Assembly (NCBI GenBank): GCA_039621445.1
Contig: CP154954.1
Location: 8,186,634-8,250,633 of the forward strand
Direction of reading: 5' to 3'
DNA length: 64,000 bases
Source of the DNA: Euglena gracilis
Lineage: Eukaryota > Euglenida > Euglenophyceae > Euglenales
The position numbers and the translations under genes were made by a program. A model generated the notes under the pieces. The model had not been told where the DNA came from. It saw only the letters and a program-made list of their open reading frames with translations, and ran no database searches. Of the stretch, positions 40,179-64,000 are shown piece after piece. Positions within the stretch are counted from its first letter, which is position 1; every line of letters starts with the position of its first letter.

Positions 40179-41134
40179 ACAGTTTGGTTGCTCCCTACAG
40201 AAATGAATTAGGAGCACCTATTTTTCGCTATTCCTACTGTGTCTTCTGCCAGCCGCCCTCCCACACACCCCACCCAGGCGATTGCCGACCACCTACGAAG
40301 TTAGGCGGCTGGCAATGAGATGGGGAAGTTTTTGTTTTTTTTTCACGGGAGGGGGGCACAGTCCACGGGGGGGGGGGCACAGTCCAGGGGGTACTGTACA
40401 AGAGAACCACTTAAGGCGTAAAACAGCTGCTGCCACCAAGGCCAGTACAATAGAACACTCCATGACCCCCCCTTGCCCACTCCTGGGCCCATTTGGGACG
40501 CCATCTGAGGAACCTGTGGTTTCCCCCCAGAAACCACAAGTTATCCCAGAAGGCCCCCCAGAAGCCCAGGCCGGCTCGGGTTGCCAATTGTGAATGCCAT
40601 GGCAGGGCCACCTTGAAGCGGCACCCACAAAACGGCAGGGCCAGGAACAAACGATTTTCAAAAATCCAGAATTGACATTGAAATCCCAAATCTTGATCCA
40701 ACCCTTTTTGAGACGATTTGGTGAACTTTCTTCTGCCCAAAAGTGTGTGCATTGATCCGAGCCGAGTCAGGCACCAATGATTGCCCATAGACTTACAGCA
40801 CAATTGGACAATGATGGACAATTGACTAGAATTGCACAGTGTGTGGTGTGGCACAAGGGGCTGCTGGGCCCAAAAATGCTGAAGCATTTGCCTCCCAACC
40901 CATCACACCAGTGCAAAAACTTTGGAACAGGAAATGATGTGTGCAATTTTGCTGGTGTTTCCTGGGGCTACTGGGCCAAATTTGCTTTTGGAAAGTGCCT
41001 CCCAACCCATAAATGGTGTGGCAAAAGGGGCTCCTTGGCCCGAACAGTTTGATTGCTCCCTACAGAAATGAATTAGGAGCACCTTTTTTTCGCTATTCCT
41101 ACTGTGTCTTCTGCCAGCCGCCCTCCCACACAGG
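40179..41134. repeat. Segment bounded by 89-bp direct repeats
   Basis: An 89-bp sequence starting CAGTTTG(G/A)TTGCTCCCTAC and ending GCCGCCCTCCCACACA occurs at about 40,180-40,267 and 41,046-41,134 with two or three differences. The intervening roughly 780 bp breaks the RNase H region and contains further short repeats (GTGTGGCA(C/A)AAGGGGCT; CCTCCCAACCCAT). Tandem duplication and insertion are both possible. Confidence 0.6.
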
Positions 41135-41615
41135 GAGTAATCCCCCCTGTCTTGCCCCCACCTGCTTAGGGGGTCTGCCAGGCATTGGCTGGAGGGCACC
41201 CATTTTACCTCAAGGGTGACATTTTTTTGATCAGCCGGTGGAAGAATGGCTGCAAAATTTTGTTGAAGGGGTTTTTTATTCCCCACCCTTTGCTTAAGTA
41301 ATAAAAGATTACCTGATTGTCTACACACAGGCAAACTCTGTCGTTTGCTTTTTCCAGGGATCTGACTGTGTTTGTGGCAGCCAGGAGTTCTTTTACATTT
41401 ATGTGGAGGGATTGTTTTTCCCTCCAGTGCTCCTGGATGAACTGGCCTGGTGTTGGTTCCAGCCCCCCCCCCCCCCAGCCCAGAGTGCTGCTCTCTGAGT
41501 GCAGAGTTTTGTGTGTTTTTGCACAAATGGTCTTCTTGACAAATTTCCCAGTAAATCTTTTACATTTTTCAGTTCCTCTTTTATGTCCTGTGAGATGGGG
41601 TGAGATGACCCCCAA
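41120..41615 (-). pseudogene. RNase H domain of the DIRS-like element, frameshifted
   Basis: One frame carries LGWGGGG, HINVKELLAATNTVRSL and VCLCVDNQVIFYYLSKGWG; another carries VTLEVKWVPSSQCLADPLSR. Together these are the RNase H boxes of DIRS elements (VDNxxxxxY and ADxLSR). A frame change lies near a C-run of 13 at 41,463-41,475 and others. Confidence 0.65.
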
Positions 41616-41814
41616 GGGTCTTGGGAATGCCTTACCAGAAAATTGGGGAGCACGGTGGTGAAGGCCCTTAAAAAGGGCAGGGACAGCAGATTTGACCTGA
41701 TTTTTCCTAAAGTGGCAGCCACCTGCCTTTTTGACATGAAGTGTTTTTTGTAATGAACTTTCCTAGTTCTTTTCTGACCCCTTTTGTCTTTTGAGGGGAG
41801 AGTTGCAACTTTCC

Positions 41815-42735
41815 TTACTGAAATTTGATGAGAAACCCCAAATGGGGAACTAATTGGTTTGGCTGCAGCAGACTTTTCTTGAGATTGATTTTGAACCCAC
41901 TTGCCATTAAATCTTCCACCACCAGGCTTGGATGTTTTGTGAAGGTGGCTGGGCTGGGGGCTGTAATGAAAATGTCGTCTAGATAGACATACACCTGAAT
42001 TCCCCTTTGATGCCATCTTTTTCCGAATGCACCCATTTGGCCCTGAAAACCCTGGGGCATGATGTTTAGCCCAAAGGGGGCTGCCTGATACACCCAGACC
42101 TGGTCCCCCACCCTGTGCCTTAGATAAGGCTTTAAGGTGTCGTGCAGGGGAAAATGAAAATAGGCACCTTTTAAATCGATTTTTGTCACCCAGTGACCCT
42201 TTTGGAGAAGGGGGTAGATGCCTTGCAATTGATCCAGGGTGAACTTTTTTACCTGGAAGAATGCATTTATTTCCCTGCAATCCGAAATAAACCTCCATTT
42301 TTTTTCCCCTGAGGGTTCCTCTTTTGAAATGAGGAACCAAGGAAGCAGATGGGCTGTGCCATCTGATTCCACCTTTTTTACAGCCCCAGATTTTTGATAA
42401 TCTTCCAAAATCTTTTGGGCCTGCTCCAAGTTTGAACCCTGTCTGCCTGTCACAGACAGGATGGGTGGATGATGCCACTGGGTGGTGATCCACTCCCTGA
42501 TCAACTTGACATGGTGTGGGCTGGCGTGTTTTTCCCACCAGGGCAGACAGAGCTTCAATCTCTGGGGTTGGGGTGTGTCCCCCCAGGCCACTTCTGCCAG
42601 ATGCACCCTGTCCTCCACTGGAATGATGGGGGGTTGTGCATGCCTGCTGTGTGTGTACAGACGTGGGATCCCTTGGGCCTGTTTTGTTGGCCAGGCAACC
42701 GTGGGTCCTGCCATTTCCGTCCTGCAGCAGCCCAC
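41815..42735 (-). CDS. DIRS-type reverse transcriptase
   Basis: An open minus-strand frame of about 306 codons holds the RT core: LLPWFLISKEEPSGEKKW, FISDCREINAFFQ, KIDLKGAYFHFPLHD, PFGLNIMPQGFQGQM and YVYLDDIFITAPS. The YLDD active-site box is intact. It is the same family as the plus-strand RT at 14,650-15,410, but unbroken over the core. Upstream of 42,735 the frame leads into the gag-side Pro-rich region. Downstream it shifts into the RNase H frames near 41,815. Confidence 0.75.
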   Translation of the reverse strand: MGCCRTEMAGPTVAWPTKQAQGIPRLYTHSRHAQPPIIPVEDRVHLAEVAWGDTPQPQRLKLCLPWWEKHASPHHVKLIREWITTQWHHPPILSVTGRQGSNLEQAQKILEDYQKSGAVKKVESDGTAHLLPWFLISKEEPSGEKKWRFISDCREINAFFQVKKFTLDQLQGIYPLLQKGHWVTKIDLKGAYFHFPLHDTLKPYLRHRVGDQVWVYQAAPFGLNIMPQGFQGQMGAFGKRWHQRGIQVYVYLDDIFITAPSPATFTKHPSLVVEDLMASGFKINLKKSLLQPNQLVPHLGFLIKFQ

Positions 42736-43022
42736 TGTGGTGGTGAGCAGGTGGGGTTCTGGCGTTTTCCCCTTCCTTGAGGCTGCTGAGGCAGCTGGGC
42801 AGGGCTTACCTCTGCCTTTTCCTTTTCCTCCTTTCTTCCTTTTCCATGTCCATCTCTATGCCTCATGCCTCATCTCATGCCTCCTTTTCCATGTCCATCT
42901 CCAAAGCTTGGCCATCCTCCTTTTCCTTTTCCATACTTCTTGAACTTGAATCCTCCACCTGGGGAAAGTAAAATACATGACGTTCCCTGCTGGGAATGGC
43001 CAGTGGTGGAGGGGGAAGCATT

Positions 43023-43851
43023 TCAAAAAACTTCAGGGTGGAAGAAGCCACCTTTGGCTTTGTTGATCTTCTCCACCTCTTGTTGAATCTTCAGATCCTC
43101 GATATTGAATAGCTTCTGCTCCTTCTGTTCCACTGAATGTGGGAGCCTTGCTTTCTTGCGTTCTTCCACCAACCACCTGTCCAGTTCCAATGACAAGAAG
43201 AAGAACTGCTGGCTCAGCACCACCTTGTCTGCTTGTACCCCTTCATGAATCATTCTCAGCAAATTCAAAATTCTTTGTTGGCTGCTCCGCAGCAGCTTGT
43301 CTACCTTGGAGCCTGCATCTTGTCTGTGGTTGTTCACCTCTGGTCGCTCTTTGACCCCCTCGAAATTTGGCAGCCCTTCGAAGATGGAACGGATGTCCAA
43401 ATTCAAGGAGCTCGCCTATTGGCGGAGCAAGACCTTCTCCAGGTCCGCCGGCAGGCCCTGGCGGGCCTCTTCCCACTCCAGGGGTTCCTCTTCCTCTTCT
43501 TCCGCCTCGTCCTCGTTCGTCCGTCCGGCCGCGCGGCCGGTCGCGTCCAACGTCATCTCAGCACCTCCAGGTTCTCCAGCTTCGGCGGGGAACTTCTCCA
43601 TCCCCGCTGCACGGCGCCAGGTCTTACAGAGCTTGAAGGCCACCGAGGCCTGCTTGTCGGACAGCTCAAACGACGATCCCATCTCGACTTCGCACGCGAG
43701 GGCCAGCGAGAAGAGCCATGCTTCGTTGTAGGGTTTGGTCGAGGCCACCATCGCTTCTCCGCTCAGTTGTTCCCCCGCCACCGCGCACCGTGTCGTAGTC
43801 CATTTGGAGAGTACCCCAAGAGCCTTCGCCACGAAGCTTGTGGCACTTTCT
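43023..43851 (-). pseudogene. Gag-like gene of the DIRS-like element, with one in-frame UAG
   Basis: A minus-strand frame runs from the nested insertion (43,851) through LACEVEMGSSFELSDKQASV, KLCKTWRRAAGMEKFPAE and an acidic EEEEEEPLEWEEA stretch to TAG at 43,416-43,418. It then continues in the same frame with LDIRSIFEGLPNFEGV, RSSQQRILNLLRMIHEGVQA and KLFNIEDLKIQQEVEKINKA to 43,023. Coiled-coil-like composition and position upstream of RT argue for Gag. The UAG could be a mutation or a readthrough site. The N-terminal part probably lies beyond the insertion. Confidence 0.5.
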
Positions 43852-44205
43852 TTTGACGCAAGGTTGGGTTTTGTTTTTGTATTTTTGGGGGGTCCCAAAA
43901 TCGGCGCAAAAATTTGGGGGGGTACCCAAAAATCAAATTTTTGGGTCTCCATTGACGATGAGAGAAAACCATGGGAAACAATGGTCGACATCCGCAAAGT
44001 CACGAAGGGGCTGTCGCTCAGAGTTGTCCTGAACACTCCCCGCCTGCTTGAAACACTTTCTGGCGGTTTACTTTTCAATAGTCAGACCATTCCCCACCCA
44101 GTTAGTCCAGTTAGTTTAGTTAGTACAGTTTTGGATCCTGAAATTTTTTGGGGCCACAAGGCTTTTCAAAATGCCCCAAAATGCAATTTTCTGTTCGAGA
44201 CATGT

Positions 44206-44605
44206 AAAAACCCCCAAATAATACCCCCCAGGGTGATATTTTTTCGCCCGAAGTCCCGGCCAGAGGGGGGGGGGGTATTATTTCCCAAAAATTTTCGAAA
44301 ATTTTCGAAGTTCCGTAGGAGCAAAAATAGTGCCAAAACCCCCCTTTGGGATCATTTTTTTTGTACTTTCTCATGAAATTTAGCATTTCTTGGAGGCCAG
44401 ATAATGCAGAAAAATCTATTTTTTTTCGTAATTTATTGTCAGATATTGTGATTTTTACCTACATTTTCAGGTCAAAAATCCGGGCTTTCGGTCCGAAACT
44501 GGGGGAGCGGGGTTTTATTTTGGTGGCCGAAGTCGTACCCCGAGGGGGGGGGGGTATTATTTGGGGGGGGATTATTTGGGGGGAGGGTTTACAATGATCA
44601 CACCC
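44206..44605. mobile_element. MITE-like element with CCCCAAATAA ends, nested copy
   Basis: The left end is AACCCCCAAATAATACCCCCC. The right end is the inverse, a GGTATTATTTGGGG unit then GATTATTTGGGG and AGGGTTTACA. The right flank reads TGATCACA, mirrored in the TGTGATC at the left of the 4,640 copy. The interior is T-rich without a gene. Confidence 0.5.
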
Positions 44606-44805
44606 CTGCCCCCCCCCCAATCAGAGGCCACAATTCTGGAGGGCATGATTTTCCCTCCGAAATTAACAGTCTGGATTCCAACGGTCACCCCTTATCAGAA
44701 TCCACAATTTTGTTGTACCATCCCCCCCCCCGGTGTATAAACACTGGCCTTGTATAAGCACTGCTTGTACAAGTGCTTCCATCCTTTTGGACGTGTTGGA
44801 CAGGA

Positions 44806-44853
44806 ATGCTGCTTTGCACGCGGGGTCGGTGGTTCGATCCCGGCTGCAGCCCC
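44806..44853 (+). pseudogene. tRNA-Ala(UGC)-like 3' half
   Basis: TGCTTTGCACGCGGGGTCGG, then GGTTCGATCCCGG and GCAGCCCCA, resemble the anticodon arm (loop TTTGCAC), T arm with B box GGTTCGATCC, and acceptor of a tRNA-Ala. No matching D arm or 5' acceptor is seen upstream, so it is a fragment, or the head of a SINE-like repeat. Confidence 0.35.
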
Positions 44854-45113
44854 AGAGATTACCCGCGGTGGGTCCAGCCGGACTCCCCTGGAGGGCCCAG
44901 AGGGGGGTGAGATGTACTTTTTGGCGCCGCAGGCGCAGAAATTTTTTTAAAAAATGGCTTTTCTTGGCCAAAATCGGCCTTTTTAGGTAGTTAGGGGTTA
45001 GGGGTAAAGTTTTTCAAAGAGGGGGTCCCAAAAATACAATTTTTTGGTGTTTTTGGGGAGGTACCCAAAAACAAAATTTTGGGGGGGGACCCAAAACCCA
45101 AAACCCAACCTTG

Positions 45114-45257
45114 TTTGACGCGCCCAAAAGGGCAAGGGCAGGACTTCGATAGGAAAACGCCATCGTACAGTGATTGTATCTCCCCAGGGTCTGCCGCCGA
45201 GATAAACTGCACCAGTACTTCTTCCATAGGGCGATTAATAACAGCCAACTCCGGCAA
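45114..45257 (-). pseudogene. Probable N-terminal part of the DIRS-like gag
   Basis: A minus-strand frame contains LAVINRPMEEVLVQFISAAD and PGEIQSLYDGVFLSK, starting right after the terminal repeat and ending at the TTTGACGC insertion site. It is one base out of frame with the continuation at 43,851. Confidence 0.4.
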
Positions 45258-45430
45258 AATAAGGCAGTAAAGGGGAAAGGCCTAAACCTGCCCAAAAACA
45301 TTCACATTCAAACAGCCGGCAAACAAGGCATAGCCTCACTTGGGGGAATGCGAAGCCCGAGGTGTCTTTGTGCTCCGCCCCCGGTGTCCCTTCCTCCCTT
45401 GTCTTCACTTTTCCTCCAGGGAGTACGACT
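45230..45430 (-). repeat. DIRS-like terminal repeat (right)
   Basis: The reverse complement contains GAGGCTATGCCTTGTTTGCC, GGCTGTTTGAATGTGAATG and TTTTGCCGGAGTTGGCTG, the same blocks as 38,277-38,530 and 12,865-13,060. Confidence 0.55.
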
Positions 45431-47600
45431 CCCCTTTAAAAAAAACGGAGGTGAAGGGGGGTGGGATAAAAGACGTCTGTTATTTTTTTCGACGGCGTCG
45501 TGCATGTTTTTAGGGTGGTGGGTTGGGGTCCCCCCCACCCCTTGGGGGGGGTCCCGGGGGACCCACAAAAAATGGCCGAAATTGCGAAAATCCCCTCCGA
45601 GGAGATCCCCCAGTGGGGGGTGGGGCTTGGCCGGACCCACGCCCCCCAGGCGGGGTGCAGTCGCCGCAGCAGCTGGCGAACCTGGCGGTGCGGAGGAAAC
45701 GTGGAGATCTCTCTTTTTTCCAACAAAAAGCCCCACCCAGGGACGGCCACGGACTGTGGAACACAGTGGCCAAAAAGACCAGGAGGAGGGAGGAGCCCCC
45801 GTCCCAATACGGGCAGGAACGCCTGGCATTGGGGGCTTGGCCGGACCCACCCACCCCACCCTCCCCTCCGGGTCCAGGACTAAAAAAAACCCCTGGAAGG
45901 ATGCCCCCTTCAAAATTTTGGCCTCTCAAAAATTTTGGGGAAAAATTCGGCCTGTTCCAGTGGCCAATGTTTCTGAACAACCATCGCTGGGACGCTGGAC
46001 GGCCGCGGAACTTGGAACGCAAACAAATCGCCGGAGGAGAGCTGGCGGTTCCCGCAGGTGCGCGAAGGGGAGGGCGTACGATGCGACGCGGCAGGCACAT
46101 CGCCCCTGCAGCCATGCCGGGAGCGAATGACTCATCTGCACCAGAGGCGCAGCGACCCCCGCCAGGCTTCGCCCTCGCGGTGGTCTGCCCACGCGCACGA
46201 CCCGCTCCATCCACCCGAACCCTGATGACCCTTACCCGACCCGCTCCATCTATGTCACACGTGACGCAAGAGACCGCGCGCAGCATGTGCAGATGTGCGC
46301 ATGTGCATGTCCAGCTTTGCGTGAAAATGCGACGCAAGCCGGATGTGACAAATTCAACAACGTTGCGAAAGAGCACAAACATTTTCTGGATGTCAAATCC
46401 ATGATCAATTCCCACTGTTTTTCACCGCGACTCCCTCGCGGCACTGAAACAAAGTTGATCGAAAGCAAACAGCGAACATTCACTGAAAAACAATCGCACC
46501 GGCAACCCGTGGCGCTTCGTGCCTGCGCAATAAAAAAGATTGGAAATCAGAATGCTATGCATTCAAGACCGCAGCCTGCCACATACAGAGGAAAATACAG
46601 CGAGGGGCAGGGAAGCAAAACTGTTTGTCTCAGGAGCTGTCTGTTGGGAACGATCGGAGATGACGCCGCCGCCTGCCTGACAAAACGACAACCACGATTT
46701 TATCATTTGTGGAAGGCATCAGGTGAGTGGGGTTCCGGCAATAATCACCAACCAAGCAGAACGAGAGTGGGAAAACGAGCTGAAATACGGGGGGGAGGGT
46801 TGTTGAAACAAACCCGGGCAGGCAGTGGCGTCGCCCGCCTCCTGGAAATTCAGGGCCGGCCGGCCAGGGCCCGAAGCACAGTTTGCGTAACGGTCTGCGC
46901 GCCGGGCCGACCCGACCCCCTGACTGAGGGCGGGGGGCCCGCAATCAAACGAGACAGCACACTTGGGTCCTCTGCAATTCATAAAAACCAAATGAAATTG
47001 TTCTTTTTTGGAATGCTGGAACGAAACGCCCGAGGACATGAAACCAAAATCACCCCCCAGTGTCCAAAGAAAGCAAAAAGCAAAAAAAAAAAAGGCGAGG
47101 TCCGACAAAAATTGCGGTCCAAACAAGCCTGGTTCGTTGGACACGTGGGGGGGAGGGTGGCTTCGATGACACCGATGATTGTCTGCCGGGGGCTTTCTAG
47201 CAGGAAAGGTCTCCATAGTACGGCCCCATTGGGGACTCCGCCCCACAAAGCCTCCAAAGGGGGCTGCACCTTCCCTTCAGCAATTGAAACCAGAAAAGGT
47301 CGGACTGGAGACATGGGACACATGCGACAACATCGATGCGAAGAATGAGCGGCCGATGGAATGGTGCGGCGATGGGGAGGGACTTCGGCCGCATAAAGGG
47401 GGAGGGGGGCAAGGGCTGAAAAGGGACCACCCACCCATCCACCCACACACCGAGGAAGATTGTATCCAATATGCACAAAAATTACCCACAACCTCCAAAA
47501 CGTCACTTATTTTTCTGGACCCCGTATGTATGCGTGACTGGCACAGTGGCTGTGTTTTGCCCATCGTCCATGTTCTGCAGGTGTTGCGTGCGTGCATACG
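45431..47600. other. No confidently supported gene; one long plus-strand ORF
   Basis: A plus-strand frame is open from 46,287 (ATG 46,293) to 47,348, about 350 codons. It is rich in Lys, Arg and Cys, has no recognisable domain, and is overlapped by long ORFs in other frames upstream. Chance openness in G/C-rich DNA is the likelier reading. C/G runs and short repeats (ACCCGCTCCATC) fill the rest. Confidence 0.3.
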
Positions 47601-47639
47601 CGTGCATGCGTGCGCGCGCGTGTGTGCATGTGTGCGGGT

Positions 47640-47735
47640 GTGGGTGTGGGTGTGGGTGGGTGTGGGTGGGTGTGGGTGGGTGTGAGGGTGTGTGCACGTG
47701 CGTGTGTGCCTGTGCACATACCCAAATGCACATAC
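47640..47735. repeat. (GT/GGGTGT)n simple repeat
   Basis: TGTGGGTG units and TGTGCGTG units beyond the 3' end of the minus-strand gene. Confidence 0.85.
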
Positions 47736-47850
47736 ATGTGTCCAGGCCAGACGACCAGAACCCGGATGTTATGCCAGTCCATCCGGCCCTTCACAGGGCG
47801 ATGCGATGGCGTCGATTCGGCGAAGCGGGCCGCCCTGGGGGGCGGGCCGC

Positions 47851-63582
<15,732 letters not shown>

Positions 63583-63677
63583 CTGCAGAGGGAGGGGAGA
63601 GGGTTGGCACATTGTTTCCTCTGTGTGCCTGCGGGGGTGAAGTGTTGTGACGCTCAAACCTGGTCTTGGGGGATTTC

Positions 63678-63850
63678 GGCCTGTGCCCAGGCACATTCCT
63701 TTGAAAATAGGCCATTTTCGGCTCCCCGGCGCCTTTGGCGCCAGGTCTGTGCTAGGGCACTTTTGGCCGTGTGCCCCCCCGGGGGGGGTCAAATCGGGAG
63801 TGTCTTGGAGTGCCTGCCCAGGCAGGCACTCCCCCCCAGGGTGGGGTCGG
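63678..63850 (-). repeat. GGCGCC-family dispersed repeat, reversed copy
   Basis: TCCTTTGAAAATAGGCCATT and CCCCGGCGCCTTTGGCGCC are the inverse of blocks at 7,368-7,440. The GCCTGCCCAGGCAGGC palindrome nearby matches the GGGCAGGCACCC part. No gene is seen from 63,583 to the window end. Confidence 0.45.
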
Positions 63851-64000
63851 CACCCGACTAAAATACGGCCTGGGGGGCATCTTGAGGTGCGATATCACCA
63901 AAACGATTTATGTCGCTGCTCCAAAAATCCTGTTCTGCTATTTTTCAAAAAATCTTCCAGGAATCTCATTTTGTTTTCTATTTTCAGCAAATCTTTTCCT

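Larger units (their letters stand above)
43860..45113. mobile_element. 1.25-kb TIR element with 8-bp TSD inserted in the DIRS-like gag
   Basis: It starts AAGGTTGGGTTTTG and ends CAAAACCCAACCTTG. TTTGACGC flanks both sides exactly (43,852-43,859 and 45,114-45,121). An 8-bp duplication suits hAT or similar transposases, though the tips are not CAGGG. No transposase ORF is visible, so it is non-autonomous. It contains the CCCCAAATAA element (44,206-44,605) and a tRNA-like fragment, and it splits a coding frame, so it is younger than the DIRS-like copy. Confidence 0.7.
38277..45430 (-). mobile_element. DIRS-like retrotransposon with inverted terminal repeats, nested and degraded
   Basis: Read on the minus strand: terminal repeat (45,430-45,230), gag (about 45,257-43,023, interrupted), RT (42,735-41,815), RNase H (about 41,600-41,120), an RNase H-associated segment with TDLFASPGNKK (about 40,130-39,640), tyrosine recombinase (39,383-about 38,700), then a terminal repeat in opposite orientation (38,277-38,530). 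RT, RNase H and tyrosine recombinase without a DDE integrase, with inverted terminal repeats, define DIRS-type elements, which insert by recombination without target duplication. Several frameshifts and an insertion make it non-functional as assembled. Confidence 0.75.

Noticed and set aside
44992-45005. Telomere-like TTAGGGGTTAGGGG
   Set aside because: Only two units in an internal transposon; not a telomere.
45510-46415. Long Pro/Gly ORFs on both strands near 45.5-46.4 kb
   Set aside because: Overlapping open frames in G/C-rich DNA with no motif and no consistent splice signals.

Overview
This is nuclear DNA of a eukaryote, most likely a protist or alga. Genes are split into short GC-rich exons by long introns full of microsatellites, and there are nested retrotransposons and DNA transposons and very long C/G and T homopolymers. 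No bacterial operon, rRNA gene, intact tRNA gene or CRISPR array is visible. I cannot name the species.

Layout. (1) 365-6,654, plus strand: fragmentary exons of an APC-superfamily amino-acid/GABA-type permease. A decayed DNA transposon with inverted-repeat arms (about 1,757-3,903) and two small inverted-repeat elements sit in its introns. (2) 6,655-12,860: repeats and a few exon-like pieces. (3) 12,865-15,410: a 5'-truncated-to-RT copy of a tyrosine-recombinase (DIRS-like) retrotransposon, followed to about 20,870 by mostly unassignable DNA with a few candidate exons. (4) 20,873-34,787: a young, essentially full-length Ty3/gypsy chromovirus. It has 638-bp LTRs, a CTTG target duplication, a primer-binding site, Gag, one in-frame UGA, Pol, a G-rich tandem array and a polypurine tract. 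Pol starts with a C5-cytosine-DNA-methyltransferase-like domain ahead of protease, RT, RNase H, integrase and chromodomain. (5) 38,277-45,430, minus strand: a second, larger DIRS-like element with inverted terminal repeats, gag, RT, RNase H and tyrosine recombinase, interrupted by an 8-bp-TSD element that itself carries another inverted-repeat element. (6) 47,851 to beyond 63,582, minus strand: a gene of at least 15 exons for a surface protein with Ala/Pro-rich segments, thrombospondin type 3 calcium repeats, a choice-of-anchor A domain and a C-terminal membrane anchor. Its introns hold (CA)n, (TAA)n, (GATA)n and (CATA)n tracts and a duplicated TIR element with an internal 206-bp satellite.

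The main candidate for a novel system is the methyltransferase-carrying chromovirus. It would combine a DNA-methylation writer and a chromatin-reading integrase in one polyprotein, apparently expressed by stop-codon readthrough. The second is the eukaryotic TSP3/choice-of-anchor A gene, whose splice phases agree through eight consecutive introns downstream of the TSP3 part except at one weak site.

Caution: several coding regions break exactly at C or G homopolymers (about 2,777, 6,160, 15,000, 27,305 and 27,797). Consensus sequencing errors are therefore a serious alternative to biological decay.
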